In this document: in pieces, positions 33,511 through 43,162 of the stretch
Layout: the number at the start of each line of letters is the position of its first letter
How positions within the stretch are numbered: position 1 is the first letter of the stretch
From: Clostridia bacterium
GTDB lineage: Bacteria; Bacillota_A; Clostridia; Christensenellales; Borkfalkiaceae
Length of the DNA stretch: 64,000 nt
Direction: 5' to 3'
NCBI GenBank assembly: GCA_017462825.1
Contig: JAFTQI010000017.1
Coordinates: 1 to 64,000 of the forward strand
Notes under the pieces: generated by a model
The model's input: only the letters and a program-made list of their open reading frames with translations
Databases searched by the model: none
What the model was told of the DNA's origin: nothing
Translations under genes and position numbers: made by a program

Positions 33511-35832
33511 ATGCGCGTAAGAAAACAACTCGATTTTTTTCGTTTGTTTTTATATATCCTCTTTGGACTTTGCTCTTTATTTCTACGGCACGTCGGGGAT
33601 CATGACGAGCCGTTCTCCCTTGCTCTTGCCTACGGAATAGCAAGCGCAGGTCTTTCCCCGCTTACCGCGGCAATTTTATACGTGTTTCCTTACGTAATTC
33701 TACCGTTCAACACGTACCTGCCCACCCTCTTGCTTGTATTTTGGCAAGGTTTTTTGCTATGGCTCGGCTTTTTGATACAAAGCAAACTTCCCGTCGAAAA
33801 ACCGAAACGGACGGGCTTTTTTACGCAATTTACGCTTGCCGTTTCATTGAGTCTTTACGTCGGCTTCGGCGCGAGCCCAAATTATGCGTTCCCCTTTTCC
33901 CCTGAACGCGAGCCCGCTCCTTACATAGAAAAAACCGTCGTTGCCGCCGCTACTTTCCTACTTTCCGCCGTCTTTTCCGTCGCGCTTAAAGCTTTACTCA
34001 AAAAATCCTTGCGATGCAGGCTCCGCCCCGACGAACTTTTATTTAGCGCGTTGCTTTTTATTCTTGTAGGACTTGGTTTATACCGTTTTTTAGGTTTCAA
34101 CGCGTACATGCGCGTCGCAATTTTCCTTTTACTCTTATTTGCACACGTTACGAAAGACGCCACCGCGCTCCTTTGCGCGTTCGTTTTATCCGTTCCGCCT
34201 TTTATCGCTGGAAACCCCGTCACCGAAAAATTTTTCCTAATCGGGGTGTTCGTCGTCCTATTTTCTAAAGCAGGCAGGGCGGCGATTGCTTGCGCAGCAC
34301 TCACCGCATTTTTTCTCTATGGCTACTTTGACGGGTTGTACGCCTACCCCTCCTCTATGCTTGTCGGCACACTTTTATCCGTATTGATTCCCACTCTGCT
34401 TTTTATTCTTTTACCTGTTCCTTTAACGCGCGCTTTGGAAAACAAACTGATTTTTTACCGTGAAAAACATCTTTCACGGGTCGCTATCAACCGAAATCGT
34501 GCTTCCGTTGGGGAAAAACTCTTTGAAATCTCCGCTGTGTTCAAAGAAATCGAATGTACTTTTTCCGCGCTTGGCGATACTACCGCGGAAGACGGCGCGC
34601 GTGCACACATTCGCGCGCAAGTTGTTGCTGAAGCCTGTAAGAATTGTCCTTCCTATCCCAACTGTCAAAAGCAAAACGCCGTAGCCGATTTGGACAAGCT
34701 TATTGAAGTAGGCTGCTTGAAAGGAAAAACGAATTTGATTGACATACCCAGCTCGTTAGCGAATATTTGCGTGAATCAAAGCGGAATCCTCTACGCCGTG
34801 AATCGGCACATCGGCGACTATCGAAAATACCTAACCGAAACGGAAAACGCCGCTTGTGGCAGGGCGCTTCTTGCCAAACAGGCACAAGGTATTAGCGAAA
34901 TTTTAAAAACGCTCGCTTTGGAACAAAGCGAGCCGCTTAAAATTTATTCGGAGAAAGAACGGCTTCTCAATATTGCCCTGCTTTCGGCAGGAATTATTTG
35001 TTCGGAAGTGCTTATTTACGGAGACGAAGAAAGTTTCACACTATCTCTCGTCACGTTTGGAAAGGCGGACGTTAAAAAGATCGCGCAGCTTGCCACACAG
35101 CTTTTCGGTGTGGAAATGATTATTTCCGAAAGAATCGCGCTAAACGACGATAAATTTTGTTGTATTTTGCGCAAAAAGCCTGTTTTTGACGCGGCTTTTG
35201 GAATTACAAGCGTAAAAAAAAGCGGCTCTTCGGCAAGCGGGGATACTCATTCCGTCATCAAAATCGACGAGCGAAAATTTATGGTGGCGCTTGCGGACGG
35301 CATGGGAAGCGGCGAATATGCGAAACGGGTTTCCGAAAACACCGTTTCTCTTTTAGAAAGCTTTTACCGTGCAAAAATGCCTTCCGAGCTTATCCTTTCC
35401 ACCGTCAATAAACTACTCACTTTTAATAAAGAAGAACGCTTTGCATGCGTCGACCTTGCCATCGTCGATCTTGACAACGGCAACGCGGATATTGTAAAAA
35501 TCGGCTCTCCTCTCGGCTTTATTTTGTCGGGAAACACTGTGAAAGTGCTTGAAAGCGCTTCTTTGCCGCTCGGTATTTTAGAATCCTTACGCCCCGACAC
35601 CAATTCCTACGTCCTTTTAGAAAACGACGTGCTGCTCTTTTTAAGCGACGGTGTGGTGGAGGCGTTTGGCTCGGCAACCGATTTATACGAAAATTTACGT
35701 TCCCTTCCTATCGGGAATCCGCAACAACTCACCGACGGACTTCTTCAAGCCGCCCTTCGCAGACAAAACGGCGTGGCGAAAGACGATATGACCGCCGTCG
35801 CCGTACGCCTTTTCCGCAACCGCGCCGCTTGA
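33511..35832 (+). CDS. spoIIE: Stage II sporulation protein E (PP2C phosphatase)
   Basis: Membrane phosphatase of 773 residues that dephosphorylates SpoIIAA and so activates sigma-F in the forespore. About ten helices fill residues 10-310. A central regulatory/FtsZ-binding region has a CKNCPSYPNC cysteine cluster near residue 380. The C-terminal PP2C domain contains ALADGMGSGEYAKRVSE with metal-binding Asp, the SDGVVEAFG motif and KDDMTAVAVRL at the end. Length is close to B. subtilis SpoIIE (about 827). TGGAGG precedes the ATG. It is monocistronic and followed by a bidirectional terminator. Confidence 0.94.
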   Translation: MRVRKQLDFFRLFLYILFGLCSLFLRHVGDHDEPFSLALAYGIASAGLSPLTAAILYVFPYVILPFNTYLPTLLLVFWQGFLLWLGFLIQSKLPVEKPKRTGFFTQFTLAVSLSLYVGFGASPNYAFPFSPEREPAPYIEKTVVAAATFLLSAVFSVALKALLKKSLRCRLRPDELLFSALLFILVGLGLYRFLGFNAYMRVAIFLLLLFAHVTKDATALLCAFVLSVPPFIAGNPVTEKFFLIGVFVVLFSKAGRAAIACAALTAFFLYGYFDGLYAYPSSMLVGTLLSVLIPTLLFILLPVPLTRALENKLIFYREKHLSRVAINRNRASVGEKLFEISAVFKEIECTFSALGDTTAEDGARAHIRAQVVAEACKNCPSYPNCQKQNAVADLDKLIEVGCLKGKTNLIDIPSSLANICVNQSGILYAVNRHIGDYRKYLTETENAACGRALLAKQAQGISEILKTLALEQSEPLKIYSEKERLLNIALLSAGIICSEVLIYGDEESFTLSLVTFGKADVKKIAQLATQLFGVEMIISERIALNDDKFCCILRKKPVFDAAFGITSVKKSGSSASGDTHSVIKIDERKFMVALADGMGSGEYAKRVSENTVSLLESFYRAKMPSELILSTVNKLLTFNKEERFACVDLAIVDLDNGNADIVKIGSPLGFILSGNTVKVLESASLPLGILESLRPDTNSYVLLENDVLLFLSDGVVEAFGSATDLYENLRSLPIGNPQQLTDGLLQAALRRQNGVAKDDMTAVAVRLFRNRAA

Positions 35833-35843
35833 TTTTGAAAAAA

Positions 35844-35871
35844 AACACGCTCGTTTTTTAACGAGCGTGTT
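35844..35871. terminator. Bidirectional terminator between spoIIE and the MsmX-type ATPase gene
   Basis: 12-bp stem AACACGCTCGTT/AACGAGCGTGTT; poly-A on the left gives a T-run for the minus strand. Confidence 0.85.
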
Positions 35872-35889
35872 CTTAATAGTTTTTAGAAA

Positions 35890-37332
35890 TTATTCTTCCG
35901 TCTTTTCTTCTGCGGATGCTTCTTCAACGGGTGCTTCTTCTACAGGAGCTTCGTCTACGGGAGCTTCTTCCGCTTGCGCTTGTTTCGCAGCTTCAGCGAG
36001 CGCGCGCTTTTCAGCCGCTTTCGCCATTCTTGCGTCTTTACGAGCTTGCGCTTTCATTTCTTTCGTGATAACGCGCGTAGCTTCGATTTGCGCTCTCATT
36101 TCTTGAGGTGTAGGAGGAACGAATGCCGCGCCTTCTGCGTTTTCTTCGATTACTTCGTAGTTTTCGTCTCTTTCAAGCAAGGACGCTTCCGTTTCGCCGT
36201 CGAAAAGGTGAATGTGGTTCGCGTCGAATGCGAGCTCAATAATTTCTTTCAACGCAACGTCCGCACGGCTAGAAATCTTTGCGATCATTTGCGTGGAGCT
36301 ATCGATGATCGAGCTTTCTTTATCTTCGTGGTCAAGTTCGCAGTAGATTTGCGTTTCAGCACCGAGTTTTTCGATAACTTCGATACGTGCGCTTACAACC
36401 GTTTCAGGAGAAGCCGCGATGAACATTTGATCTTGGTGAATATCTTCGGGACGAACGCCGAGCGTTACGGTCTTACCCGTATCAAGGTATTCGTTTACGT
36501 TCTTAACTCTCGAAGCAACGTGTTCAGGAAGAAGGATCTTGTTATTACCCGTGAAGCTAACGTAGATTTTACCGTTTTCGCCGGAAACAAGGGTCGATTC
36601 CTTGAAGAAGTTCATTTGAGGCGTACCGATGAAGCTTGCAACGAAAAGGTTGATGGGATAATCGTACAAGTTTTGAGGTGTATCAACTTGTTGCATGAAA
36701 CCGTCTTTCATAACAACGATTCTCGTACCCATCGTCATAGCTTCGATTTGGTCGTGCGTAACGTAGATGAACGTCGTAGCAAGACGGGAGTGAAGCTTGG
36801 AGATTTCCGTTCTCATCGAAGCACGAAGCTTTGCGTCCAAGTTGGACAAAGGTTCGTCAAGAAGGAATACTTTGGGTTCACGAACAATCGTACGACCGAG
36901 CGCAACACGTTGTCTTTGACCGCCGGAAAGCGCCTTCGGCTTTCTGGAAAGGTAATCGGTGATACCAAGAATTTCAGCCGCCGCTTTAACCTTTTGGTCG
37001 ATGATTTCCTTGGGTACTTTACGAAGTTTCAAACCGAACGCCATGTTGTCATAAACGGACATGTGGGGATAGAGCGCGTAGTTTTGGAATACCATCGCGA
37101 TGTCTCTGTCTTTGGGCACAACGTCGTTTACGAGCTTGCCGTCGATGTAAAGTTCACCGCCCGAGATTTCTTCCAAACCTGCGATCATACGAAGCGTCGT
37201 AGACTTACCGCAACCGGAAGGACCTACCAATACGATGAATTCCTTGTCTCTGATGTTCAGAGTGAAGTTGAACACTGCTTGTACACCAGAAGGGTATACT
37301 TTGTCAATGCCTTTAAGTTCAAGTCCTGCCAT
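35890..37332 (-). CDS. msmX: MsmX/UgpC-type sugar ABC transporter ATPase with acidic tail
   Basis: ATPase of 480 residues that energises carbohydrate ABC importers. Walker A VGPSGCGKSTTLRMIAGLE, Q-loop VFQNYALYPHMSV, signature LSGGQRQRVALGR, Walker B VFLLDEPLSNLDAKLR and H-loop YVTHDQIEAM are all present. A MalK-like TOBE region follows to about residue 395. The last 80 residues are unusual: an Ala/Arg/Lys-rich helical stretch and then a Pro/Glu-rich acidic tail with repeated EEAP-type units. No permease or binding protein is adjacent, so it is probably a shared ATPase like MsmX. GGAGG lies 8-9 nt before the ATG. Confidence 0.92.
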   Translation of the reverse strand: MAGLELKGIDKVYPSGVQAVFNFTLNIRDKEFIVLVGPSGCGKSTTLRMIAGLEEISGGELYIDGKLVNDVVPKDRDIAMVFQNYALYPHMSVYDNMAFGLKLRKVPKEIIDQKVKAAAEILGITDYLSRKPKALSGGQRQRVALGRTIVREPKVFLLDEPLSNLDAKLRASMRTEISKLHSRLATTFIYVTHDQIEAMTMGTRIVVMKDGFMQQVDTPQNLYDYPINLFVASFIGTPQMNFFKESTLVSGENGKIYVSFTGNNKILLPEHVASRVKNVNEYLDTGKTVTLGVRPEDIHQDQMFIAASPETVVSARIEVIEKLGAETQIYCELDHEDKESSIIDSSTQMIAKISSRADVALKEIIELAFDANHIHLFDGETEASLLERDENYEVIEENAEGAAFVPPTPQEMRAQIEATRVITKEMKAQARKDARMAKAAEKRALAEAAKQAQAEEAPVDEAPVEEAPVEEASAEEKTEE

Positions 37333-37557
37333 AATCTTTTTCCTCCAAATGGATTATCATTTTTTTCATTATTATTATTTTACTATATTTTACTAAAATT
37401 TACAATAGACAAAATTAACAAACTTGGCTTTTCGCTATTGTCTACTTTGTACAACGGTGCGCCACCGCGGACAAATTTTAGCGTCTTATCGCACTTTTAT
37501 ACGTTAGAGCGCGTTGCTTTGGGCGAAGTCTACTAAACGGGGCAGGCTCAGCCAACT

Positions 37558-38484
37558 TTAAGGCAACGTTTTGCCCGTTGCCATATACAGTTCGTACCAA
37601 TCCTTATGCGAAAGATTGATTTCCCCTGCCTTACAGATATCGCGCATGCGCTCAGGCGTTGTCGTGCCTGTGATAACCTGTCCAAAAGCAGGGTGGCGCA
37701 AAATCCAAGCGAACGCGATTGCCGTCGGCGTACATTCGTATTTTTCCGCCATTTCATTCAATACCGCGTTCAGCTTCGGGAATTTTTCATTGCCGATAAA
37801 CGTACCCTCAAAGAAACCGTATTGCAAGGGTGACCAAGCTTGCAAGGGAATCTTTTTCGCGCGGCAATATTCAAGTGCGTCCCCAGCTCTCGTCACCGAT
37901 TCGTCCTTTGTCATATTCACGTTGAAGCCTGCGTCCACGGGCAACGTATGCCCAAGTGAAAACTGCATTTGGTTCGCTACCACTTCAATCCCCGACGAGC
38001 GGAAAAGCGCGATTTGTTGCGCGGAAAAATTGCTCACGCCGAACGCGCGCACCTTGCCGTCCTCCGAAAGTCTTTCAAAAGCTTCCGCTACTTCGTACGG
38101 GTCTACAAGCGTATCGGGACGGTGCAACAAAAGCACGTCGATATATTCCGTATTCAAACGTTTCAAACTCCCCTCAACGGACGAAAGAATATAGTCTTTG
38201 GAAAAATCAAAACGCGCAATTTTCCCTATATTGTCCTTGCGGATACCGCATTTCGTTTGCAAAATGTAATCCTTGCGGGGCACGCCCAAGTCGCGAATCG
38301 CCACGCCGAACACTTTTTCGCAGTCCCCGCCGCCGTAAACGTCGGCAAGGTCGAACATATTCACCCCCGTACGCATCGCCTCTACCATTACTTTTTCCGT
38401 TTGCGCCAAGGGCTTGTCCGCAATGCGCATACAGCCCATCACGATAGACGAGGCGTGTATGCCGTGTAAATTACAATATTTCAT
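37558..38484 (-). CDS. Aldo/keto reductase
   Basis: NADPH-dependent oxidoreductase of 308 residues with the aldo/keto reductase barrel. The catalytic tetrad is visible as Asp and Tyr in FDLADVYGGG, Lys in LQTKCGIRKD and His in VLLLHRPDTL. It resembles the YdhF subgroup, including the SPLQYGFFEG and VITGTTTPERM segments that bind the cofactor. The substrate is unknown. AGGAGG precedes the ATG. It lies 18 nt after the YigZ-family gene, so the two are probably co-transcribed. Confidence 0.92.
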   Translation of the reverse strand: MKYCNLHGIHASSIVMGCMRIADKPLAQTEKVMVEAMRTGVNMFDLADVYGGGDCEKVFGVAIRDLGVPRKDYILQTKCGIRKDNIGKIARFDFSKDYILSSVEGSLKRLNTEYIDVLLLHRPDTLVDPYEVAEAFERLSEDGKVRAFGVSNFSAQQIALFRSSGIEVVANQMQFSLGHTLPVDAGFNVNMTKDESVTRAGDALEYCRAKKIPLQAWSPLQYGFFEGTFIGNEKFPKLNAVLNEMAEKYECTPTAIAFAWILRHPAFGQVITGTTTPERMRDICKAGEINLSHKDWYELYMATGKTLP

Positions 38485-38502
38485 AGTCGTTTCCTCCTAC
38501 TT

Positions 38503-39135
38503 TTACTCTTTGAAAGGGGCGTAATACTCTGCTCCCTGCTCGGTTTTTACCCTACCTTGCATATAGTCGATAAGTCCTGAAACGAACCCATCGATTTCCG
38601 ACTTTTTTACCGCGACCAAGAATTCCACTTTCTCACCGTAATCGGTCGAAAGAAGGGAGCAGGGATGCGTTGAAAGGTATTTTTGCACGCTGTCGATACC
38701 CGTATAATCCACTTCGATTTTGTACTCGACGCACACTTCCAAAACGCGGATATCCGCGCCGTCCAAGTTCTCGGAAGCGGACGAAGAATAGGCGCGCACC
38801 AAACCGCCCGCGCCAAGCTTAATCCCGCCAAAATACCGCACGACTGCAACCGCCGTTTCGAAAAGTTTCTTTGCCTTTAAAACCTCTAAAATGGGGACTC
38901 CCGCCGTGCCTTGCGGTTCTCCGTCGTCGGAAAAACGCTGTAAATTGCCAAGTTTATCCGCAATAAACGCGTAGCAAACGTGCGTCGCTAGGGAGTGTTT
39001 GGAACGGATTTCCGCGATAAACGCGCGCGCTTCCTCTTCGCTTTCCACGTGCACGGAAAACGTCAAAAAACGGGAACGCTCTATAATTTTTTCGCTTTCG
39101 TGACGGTCGAATACCGTCCGCACCGATTTTTCCAT
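38503..39135 (-). CDS. YigZ/IMPACT family protein (UPF0029)
   Basis: Protein of 210 residues of the YigZ/YvyE/IMPACT family. Diagnostic motif: CYAFIADKLGNLQRFSDDGEPQGTAG, then VVRYFGGIKLGAGGLVRAYS near residue 105, followed by a C-terminal DUF1949-like domain. IMPACT-type proteins influence translation control in eukaryotes; the bacterial role is unclear. Start set at ATG 39135 (MEKSVRTVFDRHES), which follows GGAG by 9 nt; a GTG 9 nt upstream overlaps that site. Confidence 0.9.
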   Translation of the reverse strand: MEKSVRTVFDRHESEKIIERSRFLTFSVHVESEEEARAFIAEIRSKHSLATHVCYAFIADKLGNLQRFSDDGEPQGTAGVPILEVLKAKKLFETAVAVVRYFGGIKLGAGGLVRAYSSSASENLDGADIRVLEVCVEYKIEVDYTGIDSVQKYLSTHPCSLLSTDYGEKVEFLVAVKKSEIDGFVSGLIDYMQGRVKTEQGAEYYAPFKE

Positions 39136-39174
39136 TCTCTCCACTCCAAACCCATTTTTCTAAGTCGGTAGTCT

Positions 39175-39205
39175 ATCAAAAAAGGACGGTATAATCCCGT
39201 CCTTT
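39175..39205 (-). terminator. Intrinsic terminator of tyrS
   Basis: Stem AAAGGACGG/CCGTCCTTT (39181-39205), T-run on the minus strand. Confidence 0.87.
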
Positions 39206-39208
39206 GTC

Positions 39209-40402
39209 TTATTTAATCACGATTTTTAAGTGTACTTTCTTGCCTTTATGCAAAACGAATTCCTTAGACGGCACGGGCATATTCGGGTCGGAAACCTTCG
39301 TTTCGTCCACGGAAACGCCGCCCTGCTCAATCAAACGTCTTGCTTCGCCTTTCGATTTCGCAACGCCGGCCGCAACCATAACGTCCACGACTGTCGAAAC
39401 GTCCGATACTTCTTTCGTCAAAAGTTCCGCGTCACCTCCGCCAAACGCCGCTTTTGCTTGGCTTTGCGCAAGAGCTGCCTTCTCTTCCCCGTGTACTTCC
39501 TTTGTAAGCTCGTATGCAAGCACTTCTTTCGCCTTATTGATACGTTCGTCGCGGTGCGCGCAAAGCTCTTCGATTTGTTCGAGCGGCAAATAGGTGAGAA
39601 GCTTCATACACTTTTCCACGTCTTCGTCGTTGATATTGCGCCAATATTGATAGAATTCATAGGGCGTCGTCTTATTTTCGTCAAGCCAAACCGCGCCTTT
39701 TGCCGTCTTACCCATTTTCTTCCCGTCAGAGGTCGTAAGCAAGGTAAAGGTCATCGCGTATGCGGGTTTTTGTTCCTTAACGCGAATCAAGTTTTCGCCG
39801 GCGAGCATATTGCTCCATTGATCGTCGCCGCCAAGTTCCAACTGGCAGCCGTATTTCTTGTAAAGCACCAAGAAATCGTAGCCTTGCATCAACATATAGT
39901 TAAATTCCAAAAAGGAAAGGCCGCGTTCCAAACGCTGCTTAAAGCATTCCGCCGAAAGCATTCTGTTTACGGAGAAATGCGTACCGATGTCCCGCAAGAA
40001 ATCGATGTAGTTCAAATTCATAAGCCAATCGGCATTATCCACTACGATCGCCGCGTTTTCCCCCTCAAAAGAAACAAAACGGGACATTTGCTTTTTGAAA
40101 CATTCCACGTTATGGCGAATCGTTTCTTTCGTCATCATGGAACGCATATCCGTTCTGCCGGACGGGTCGCCGACCATCGCCGTACCGCCGCCAATTAAAA
40201 TGATGGGTCTATGCCCCGCCTGTTGCATGTGGTGCATCGCAATCAACTGCATAAAGTGCCCTACGTGCAACGAATCCGCCGTGGGGTCGAAACCGATATA
40301 GAAAGTAACGCTTTCCTTGCCAAGTTTTTCGTAAAGCTCGTCCTCGTAAACCACTTGCTTTACAAATCCCCTCGCTTTAAGCGTATCCATTACGTTTGCC
40401 AT
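39209..40402 (-). CDS. tyrS: Tyrosyl-tRNA synthetase
   Basis: Class I synthetase of 397 residues that charges tRNA-Tyr. The HIGH-like motif is [11 protein letters not shown] and the KMSKS-like motif is [17 protein letters not shown]-terminal S4 RNA-binding domain (from about residue 335, [19 protein letters not shown]) completes it. It is the TyrZ-like branch judging by KMGKT rather than KFGKT. AGGAG lies before the ATG, and a sigma-A promoter is immediately upstream. No T-box leader fits in the short upstream gap. Confidence 0.96.
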   Translation of the reverse strand: MANVMDTLKARGFVKQVVYEDELYEKLGKESVTFYIGFDPTADSLHVGHFMQLIAMHHMQQAGHRPIILIGGGTAMVGDPSGRTDMRSMMTKETIRHNVECFKKQMSRFVSFEGENAAIVVDNADWLMNLNYIDFLRDIGTHFSVNRMLSAECFKQRLERGLSFLEFNYMLMQGYDFLVLYKKYGCQLELGGDDQWSNMLAGENLIRVKEQKPAYAMTFTLLTTSDGKKMGKTAKGAVWLDENKTTPYEFYQYWRNINDEDVEKCMKLLTYLPLEQIEELCAHRDERINKAKEVLAYELTKEVHGEEKAALAQSQAKAAFGGGDAELLTKEVSDVSTVVDVMVAAGVAKSKGEARRLIEQGGVSVDETKVSDPNMPVPSKEFVLHKGKKVHLKIVIK

Positions 40403-40438
40403 AAGTAAATCTCCTAAAAACTTGAAATTTCACTACTA

Positions 40439-40467
40439 ACTTTACACTTTTTCGTCAAAATTGTCAA
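40439..40467 (-). promoter_or_regulatory. Sigma-A promoter of tyrS
   Basis: Minus strand: TTGACA (40462-40467), 17-bp spacer, TAAAGT (40439-40444). Confidence 0.7.
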
Positions 40468-40536
40468 GCGTTTGCGCACTCTTTCTTTTGTTCTATGAAC
40501 AAACCGAGCTTTTTCCCCACTTTTTTTGCGGATAAC

Positions 40537-40566
40537 TTGACGAACGTATGCCGTTTATGTTACAAT
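40537..40566 (+). promoter_or_regulatory. Promoter giving a leaderless WYL-regulator mRNA
   Basis: TTGACG (40537-40542), 18-bp spacer, TACAAT (40561-40566), then 6 nt and ATG. Confidence 0.72.
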
Positions 40567-40572
40567 ACTCCT

Positions 40573-41217
40573 ATGAAATTTCAAGTGATTCTCGATATTT
40601 TACTCGAACTTTTATCCAAGCGCAGGGTAACTGCAAATTATCTCGCCGAAAAGCACGGCGTTTCTCCGCGTACCGTTTACCGCTACGTGGAAGTGCTTTC
40701 CACCGCTGTACCCGTCCGCATCAAACGCGGTCGCGACGGGGGGATTTGCTTGCCCGATTCCTACAAACTGCCCGTCAATTTTCTAACCGACGAAGAACTC
40801 TCTGCGGCGCTTGAAGCCCTTTCCAGCGCCTATGAAAAAAGTGCGGAAGCGCGGTTTTTATTCGCAATCCGCAAGCTTTCCGCCGAAGAAAAAAACACTC
40901 AAAAAACGGAGTTTCTCGTAGGCGAAACGGGGAATTTCTTTATTGACACGAAAGAAACGAAACGGCATTTTGAGAAACTGCAAATTCTAAAAGAAGCTTT
41001 GCAAGAAAAAACGGTCGTGGAAATCGATTGCGCAAAGGGCTTTTTACGAATCGAACCGCACGCGCTCATTTTAAAAGAAACCGTTTGGCTCGTTTACGCT
41101 TTTTCTCACGCAGAAAGAAGCTTCCAACTTTTCCCGCTCTCCCAAATTTCGTCCGTGAGCAAAACGGAAGAAGTCTTTCGTCCAAGAGAGTTCCAAAAAA
41201 CAGATATTTTGTGCTAG
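40573..41217 (+). CDS. HTH-WYL transcriptional regulator, leaderless
   Basis: Regulator of 214 residues. An N-terminal HTH_11 domain (LLELLSKRRVTANYLAEKHG then VSPRTVYRYVEVLS) is followed by a C-terminal WYL-type ligand-sensing domain (ALILKETVWLVYAFSHAERS, RLF-like PLSQISSV). The ligand and targets are unknown. Start at 40573 (MKFQVILDILLELL): there is no ribosome-binding site, and the -10 element ends 6 nt upstream; a longer in-frame extension lies within the promoter. It is divergent from tyrS. Confidence 0.88.
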   Translation: MKFQVILDILLELLSKRRVTANYLAEKHGVSPRTVYRYVEVLSTAVPVRIKRGRDGGICLPDSYKLPVNFLTDEELSAALEALSSAYEKSAEARFLFAIRKLSAEEKNTQKTEFLVGETGNFFIDTKETKRHFEKLQILKEALQEKTVVEIDCAKGFLRIEPHALILKETVWLVYAFSHAERSFQLFPLSQISSVSKTEEVFRPREFQKTDILC

Positions 41218-41234
41218 TTGTATTAAAAACAGAC

Positions 41235-41275
41235 CACCGTGTACGCGTTGAAAAATCGGACACGGTGTTTTTTTC
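41235..41275 (+). terminator. Terminator of the WYL regulator gene
   Basis: Stem CACCGTGT/ACACGGTG with a 17-nt loop (41235-41267), followed by seven T residues. Confidence 0.85.
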
Positions 41276-41342
41276 GCGCTTTTAAGCATATTCCAACCAC
41301 TTCCCGTCTATAATATAGAGAAAACTATTTAAGGAGAAACGT

Positions 41343-42395
41343 GTGAAGAAAATTCTCTTTACGGGCGGCGGAAGCGCAGGGCACGTCATTCCCAACATCG
41401 CGCTTATCAACGATTTACGAGCAAAAGGCAGCGCGGACGTATGTTATATGGGGAGCGGCGGCATTGAAAAGTCCATTGTCACCGCGCAAAAAATCCCCTA
41501 TTTTGAGATTACTTGCCCCAAACTCGTGCGCGGGTTCACTTTTCGCGCCTTAAAAAATAATTTGCGTATACCCTTTGCTTTCCGACGCGCCGTTAAGGAA
41601 GCGGAAAAAGGTTTAAAGACGTTTCAACCAAACGCCGTATTTTCTAAAGGCGGTTACGTTGCGCTGCCCGTTGTATTTGCTGCGCGAAAACTCGGAATTC
41701 CTTGCTTCGCGCACGAAAGCGATTTTTCTATCGGGCTTGCCAACAAACTCTCGGCAAAAAAATGTGAATGTGTGTTTACCTCTTTCCCTGAAACGGCAAC
41801 GGCACTTAAAAACGGCGTATACAGCGGCGCGCCTTTAAAAAGGGAATTATTCGGGGTTTCATCTTTACAAGCAAAAAGAAAATTCGGCGTACCGCAAGAA
41901 ATGAAAACAGTGCTCGTTTTTGGCGGCGGGAGCGGCAGCGAAGCGATCAATGCCGCCCTGCGCTCTCAGCTATCCAGCCTTACCAGACGCTATTTTATTT
42001 TGCATGTTTGCGGCAAGGGCAACGTCATCCACACGACCTATAAAAACTATCGTCAAGAAGAATTCATCACGGACATGGGTGGGGCTTATGCTTGCGCGGA
42101 CTTAATTGTTTCGCGTGCGGGGGCAGGCGCAGTGTTTGAAATACTCGCTTTGAAAAAGCCCGCTATTTTAATTCCTTTGGAAAACGCAAGCCGCGGTGAT
42201 CAAAAGGAAAACGCCGCCTATTTTGAAAAGCAAGGTTTGTGCCGAGTCCTCCCTCAACCCAAACTTTCTCAGCTCGATGGGGAAATCGCATCGGCGTTTT
42301 TAGATTCTAAACTGCAAAACACATTAAAAGAGAGCAACTTTAGAATGGGAAACGACGTCATTATACGCCGACTTTTGCAAGCACTAAAAAAATGA
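41343..42395 (+). CDS. murG: UDP-GlcNAc:lipid I GlcNAc transferase MurG
   Basis: Glycosyltransferase of 350 residues that converts lipid I to lipid II at the inner membrane face. The N-terminal ILFTGGGSAGHVIPN loop, the HESDFSIGLANK segment (the HESD variant common in Bacilli and Clostridia), VFGGGSGSEAINAAL, SRAGAGAVFEI and ASRGDQKENA are MurG hallmarks. It starts with GTG at 41343 after AAGGAG. It is outside any division/cell-wall cluster and its stop overlaps the yunB start (ATGA), which ties it to a sporulation gene. Confidence 0.93.
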   Translation: MKKILFTGGGSAGHVIPNIALINDLRAKGSADVCYMGSGGIEKSIVTAQKIPYFEITCPKLVRGFTFRALKNNLRIPFAFRRAVKEAEKGLKTFQPNAVFSKGGYVALPVVFAARKLGIPCFAHESDFSIGLANKLSAKKCECVFTSFPETATALKNGVYSGAPLKRELFGVSSLQAKRKFGVPQEMKTVLVFGGGSGSEAINAALRSQLSSLTRRYFILHVCGKGNVIHTTYKNYRQEEFITDMGGAYACADLIVSRAGAGAVFEILALKKPAILIPLENASRGDQKENAAYFEKQGLCRVLPQPKLSQLDGEIASAFLDSKLQNTLKESNFRMGNDVIIRRLLQALKK

Positions 42396-43093
42396 GTCAT
42401 GCCAAAACCTACGCGCTGCCGCGCTATAAAAATAAAAAACGCGGAAAGAAGCGAATCGGAAAACGGATTTTACTCCTTTTTCTCACCATACTTCTTCTCG
42501 CGCTTTTTCTTTTTTTCTATTTCCAACGCAACGTCACGCGGGTGCTGATTGCCATCAGCGAAGCAACCATGCGCGCTTCTACGACGATTGCCGTCAATGA
42601 CGCTGTTTATTATACCCTAAGCGATGAAATGCGCTATGAGGACCTTGTCACGATTACGCGCGACGAAAAAGGCGAAATCACGGCGGTTGCCGCCAATCCT
42701 TTAAAAATCAATAAAATCGCGCGCGATACGGCGTCCATTTCCCAGTCCAACTTAAAAAATTTGAGCCTTAACGGTATCCCCGTACCGCTTGGCGCGCTTA
42801 CGGGGATCGAAGCGTTTGCAGGGCTTGGTCCGAGCATTAATTTTCGCATCATTCCCGTCAGCAGCGTATCTTGCGGGTTCTCGTCCACTTTCGAAAGCGT
42901 GGGCATTAACCAAACCAAGCACTCTATTTACTTAAACGTGATTGCGGATATTAGTATCGTGATGCCGTCTAAGACAAAAAACTTCGCCGTCACCACGCAA
43001 ATTCTCGTTGGCGAAAGTGTTATTGTCGGCACTGTACCCGATACTTATTTGCAATCGGATATTTTCGGGAATAAAACGGCACTCGCGCCTTAA
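42392..43093 (+). CDS. yunB: Sporulation protein YunB
   Basis: Protein of 233 residues with a basic N-terminus and one membrane helix (ILLLFLTILLLALFLFFYF, near residues 26-45), then an extracytoplasmic domain with RASTTIAVNDAVYY and the GIPVPLGALTGIEAFAGLGP segment that typify YunB. In B. subtilis YunB is mother-cell expressed and needed for proper spore formation; the mechanism is unclear. Its start overlaps the murG stop by 4 nt. Confidence 0.88.
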   Translation: MSHAKTYALPRYKNKKRGKKRIGKRILLLFLTILLLALFLFFYFQRNVTRVLIAISEATMRASTTIAVNDAVYYTLSDEMRYEDLVTITRDEKGEITAVAANPLKINKIARDTASISQSNLKNLSLNGIPVPLGALTGIEAFAGLGPSINFRIIPVSSVSCGFSSTFESVGINQTKHSIYLNVIADISIVMPSKTKNFAVTTQILVGESVIVGTVPDTYLQSDIFGNKTALAP

Positions 43094-43131
43094 AGTTCAC
43101 TTTCAACGCGTACCTGCCCCCCTGTTTAAAG

Positions 43132-43162
43132 AAAAAGCTCCGCGTTTCGCGGAGCTGTTTTT
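43132..43162. terminator. Bidirectional terminator between yunB and spoVAE
   Basis: Stem AGCTCCGCG/CGCGGAGCT (43136-43156) with T-rich sequence on both sides. Confidence 0.88.

Noticed and set aside
35974..37536. A 520-codon open frame on the plus strand
   Set aside because: Antisense shadow of the MsmX-type ATPase gene, which has all ABC motifs.
39230..40198. A 322-codon open frame on the plus strand
   Set aside because: Antisense shadow of tyrS; the translation is low-quality and has no recognisable domain.
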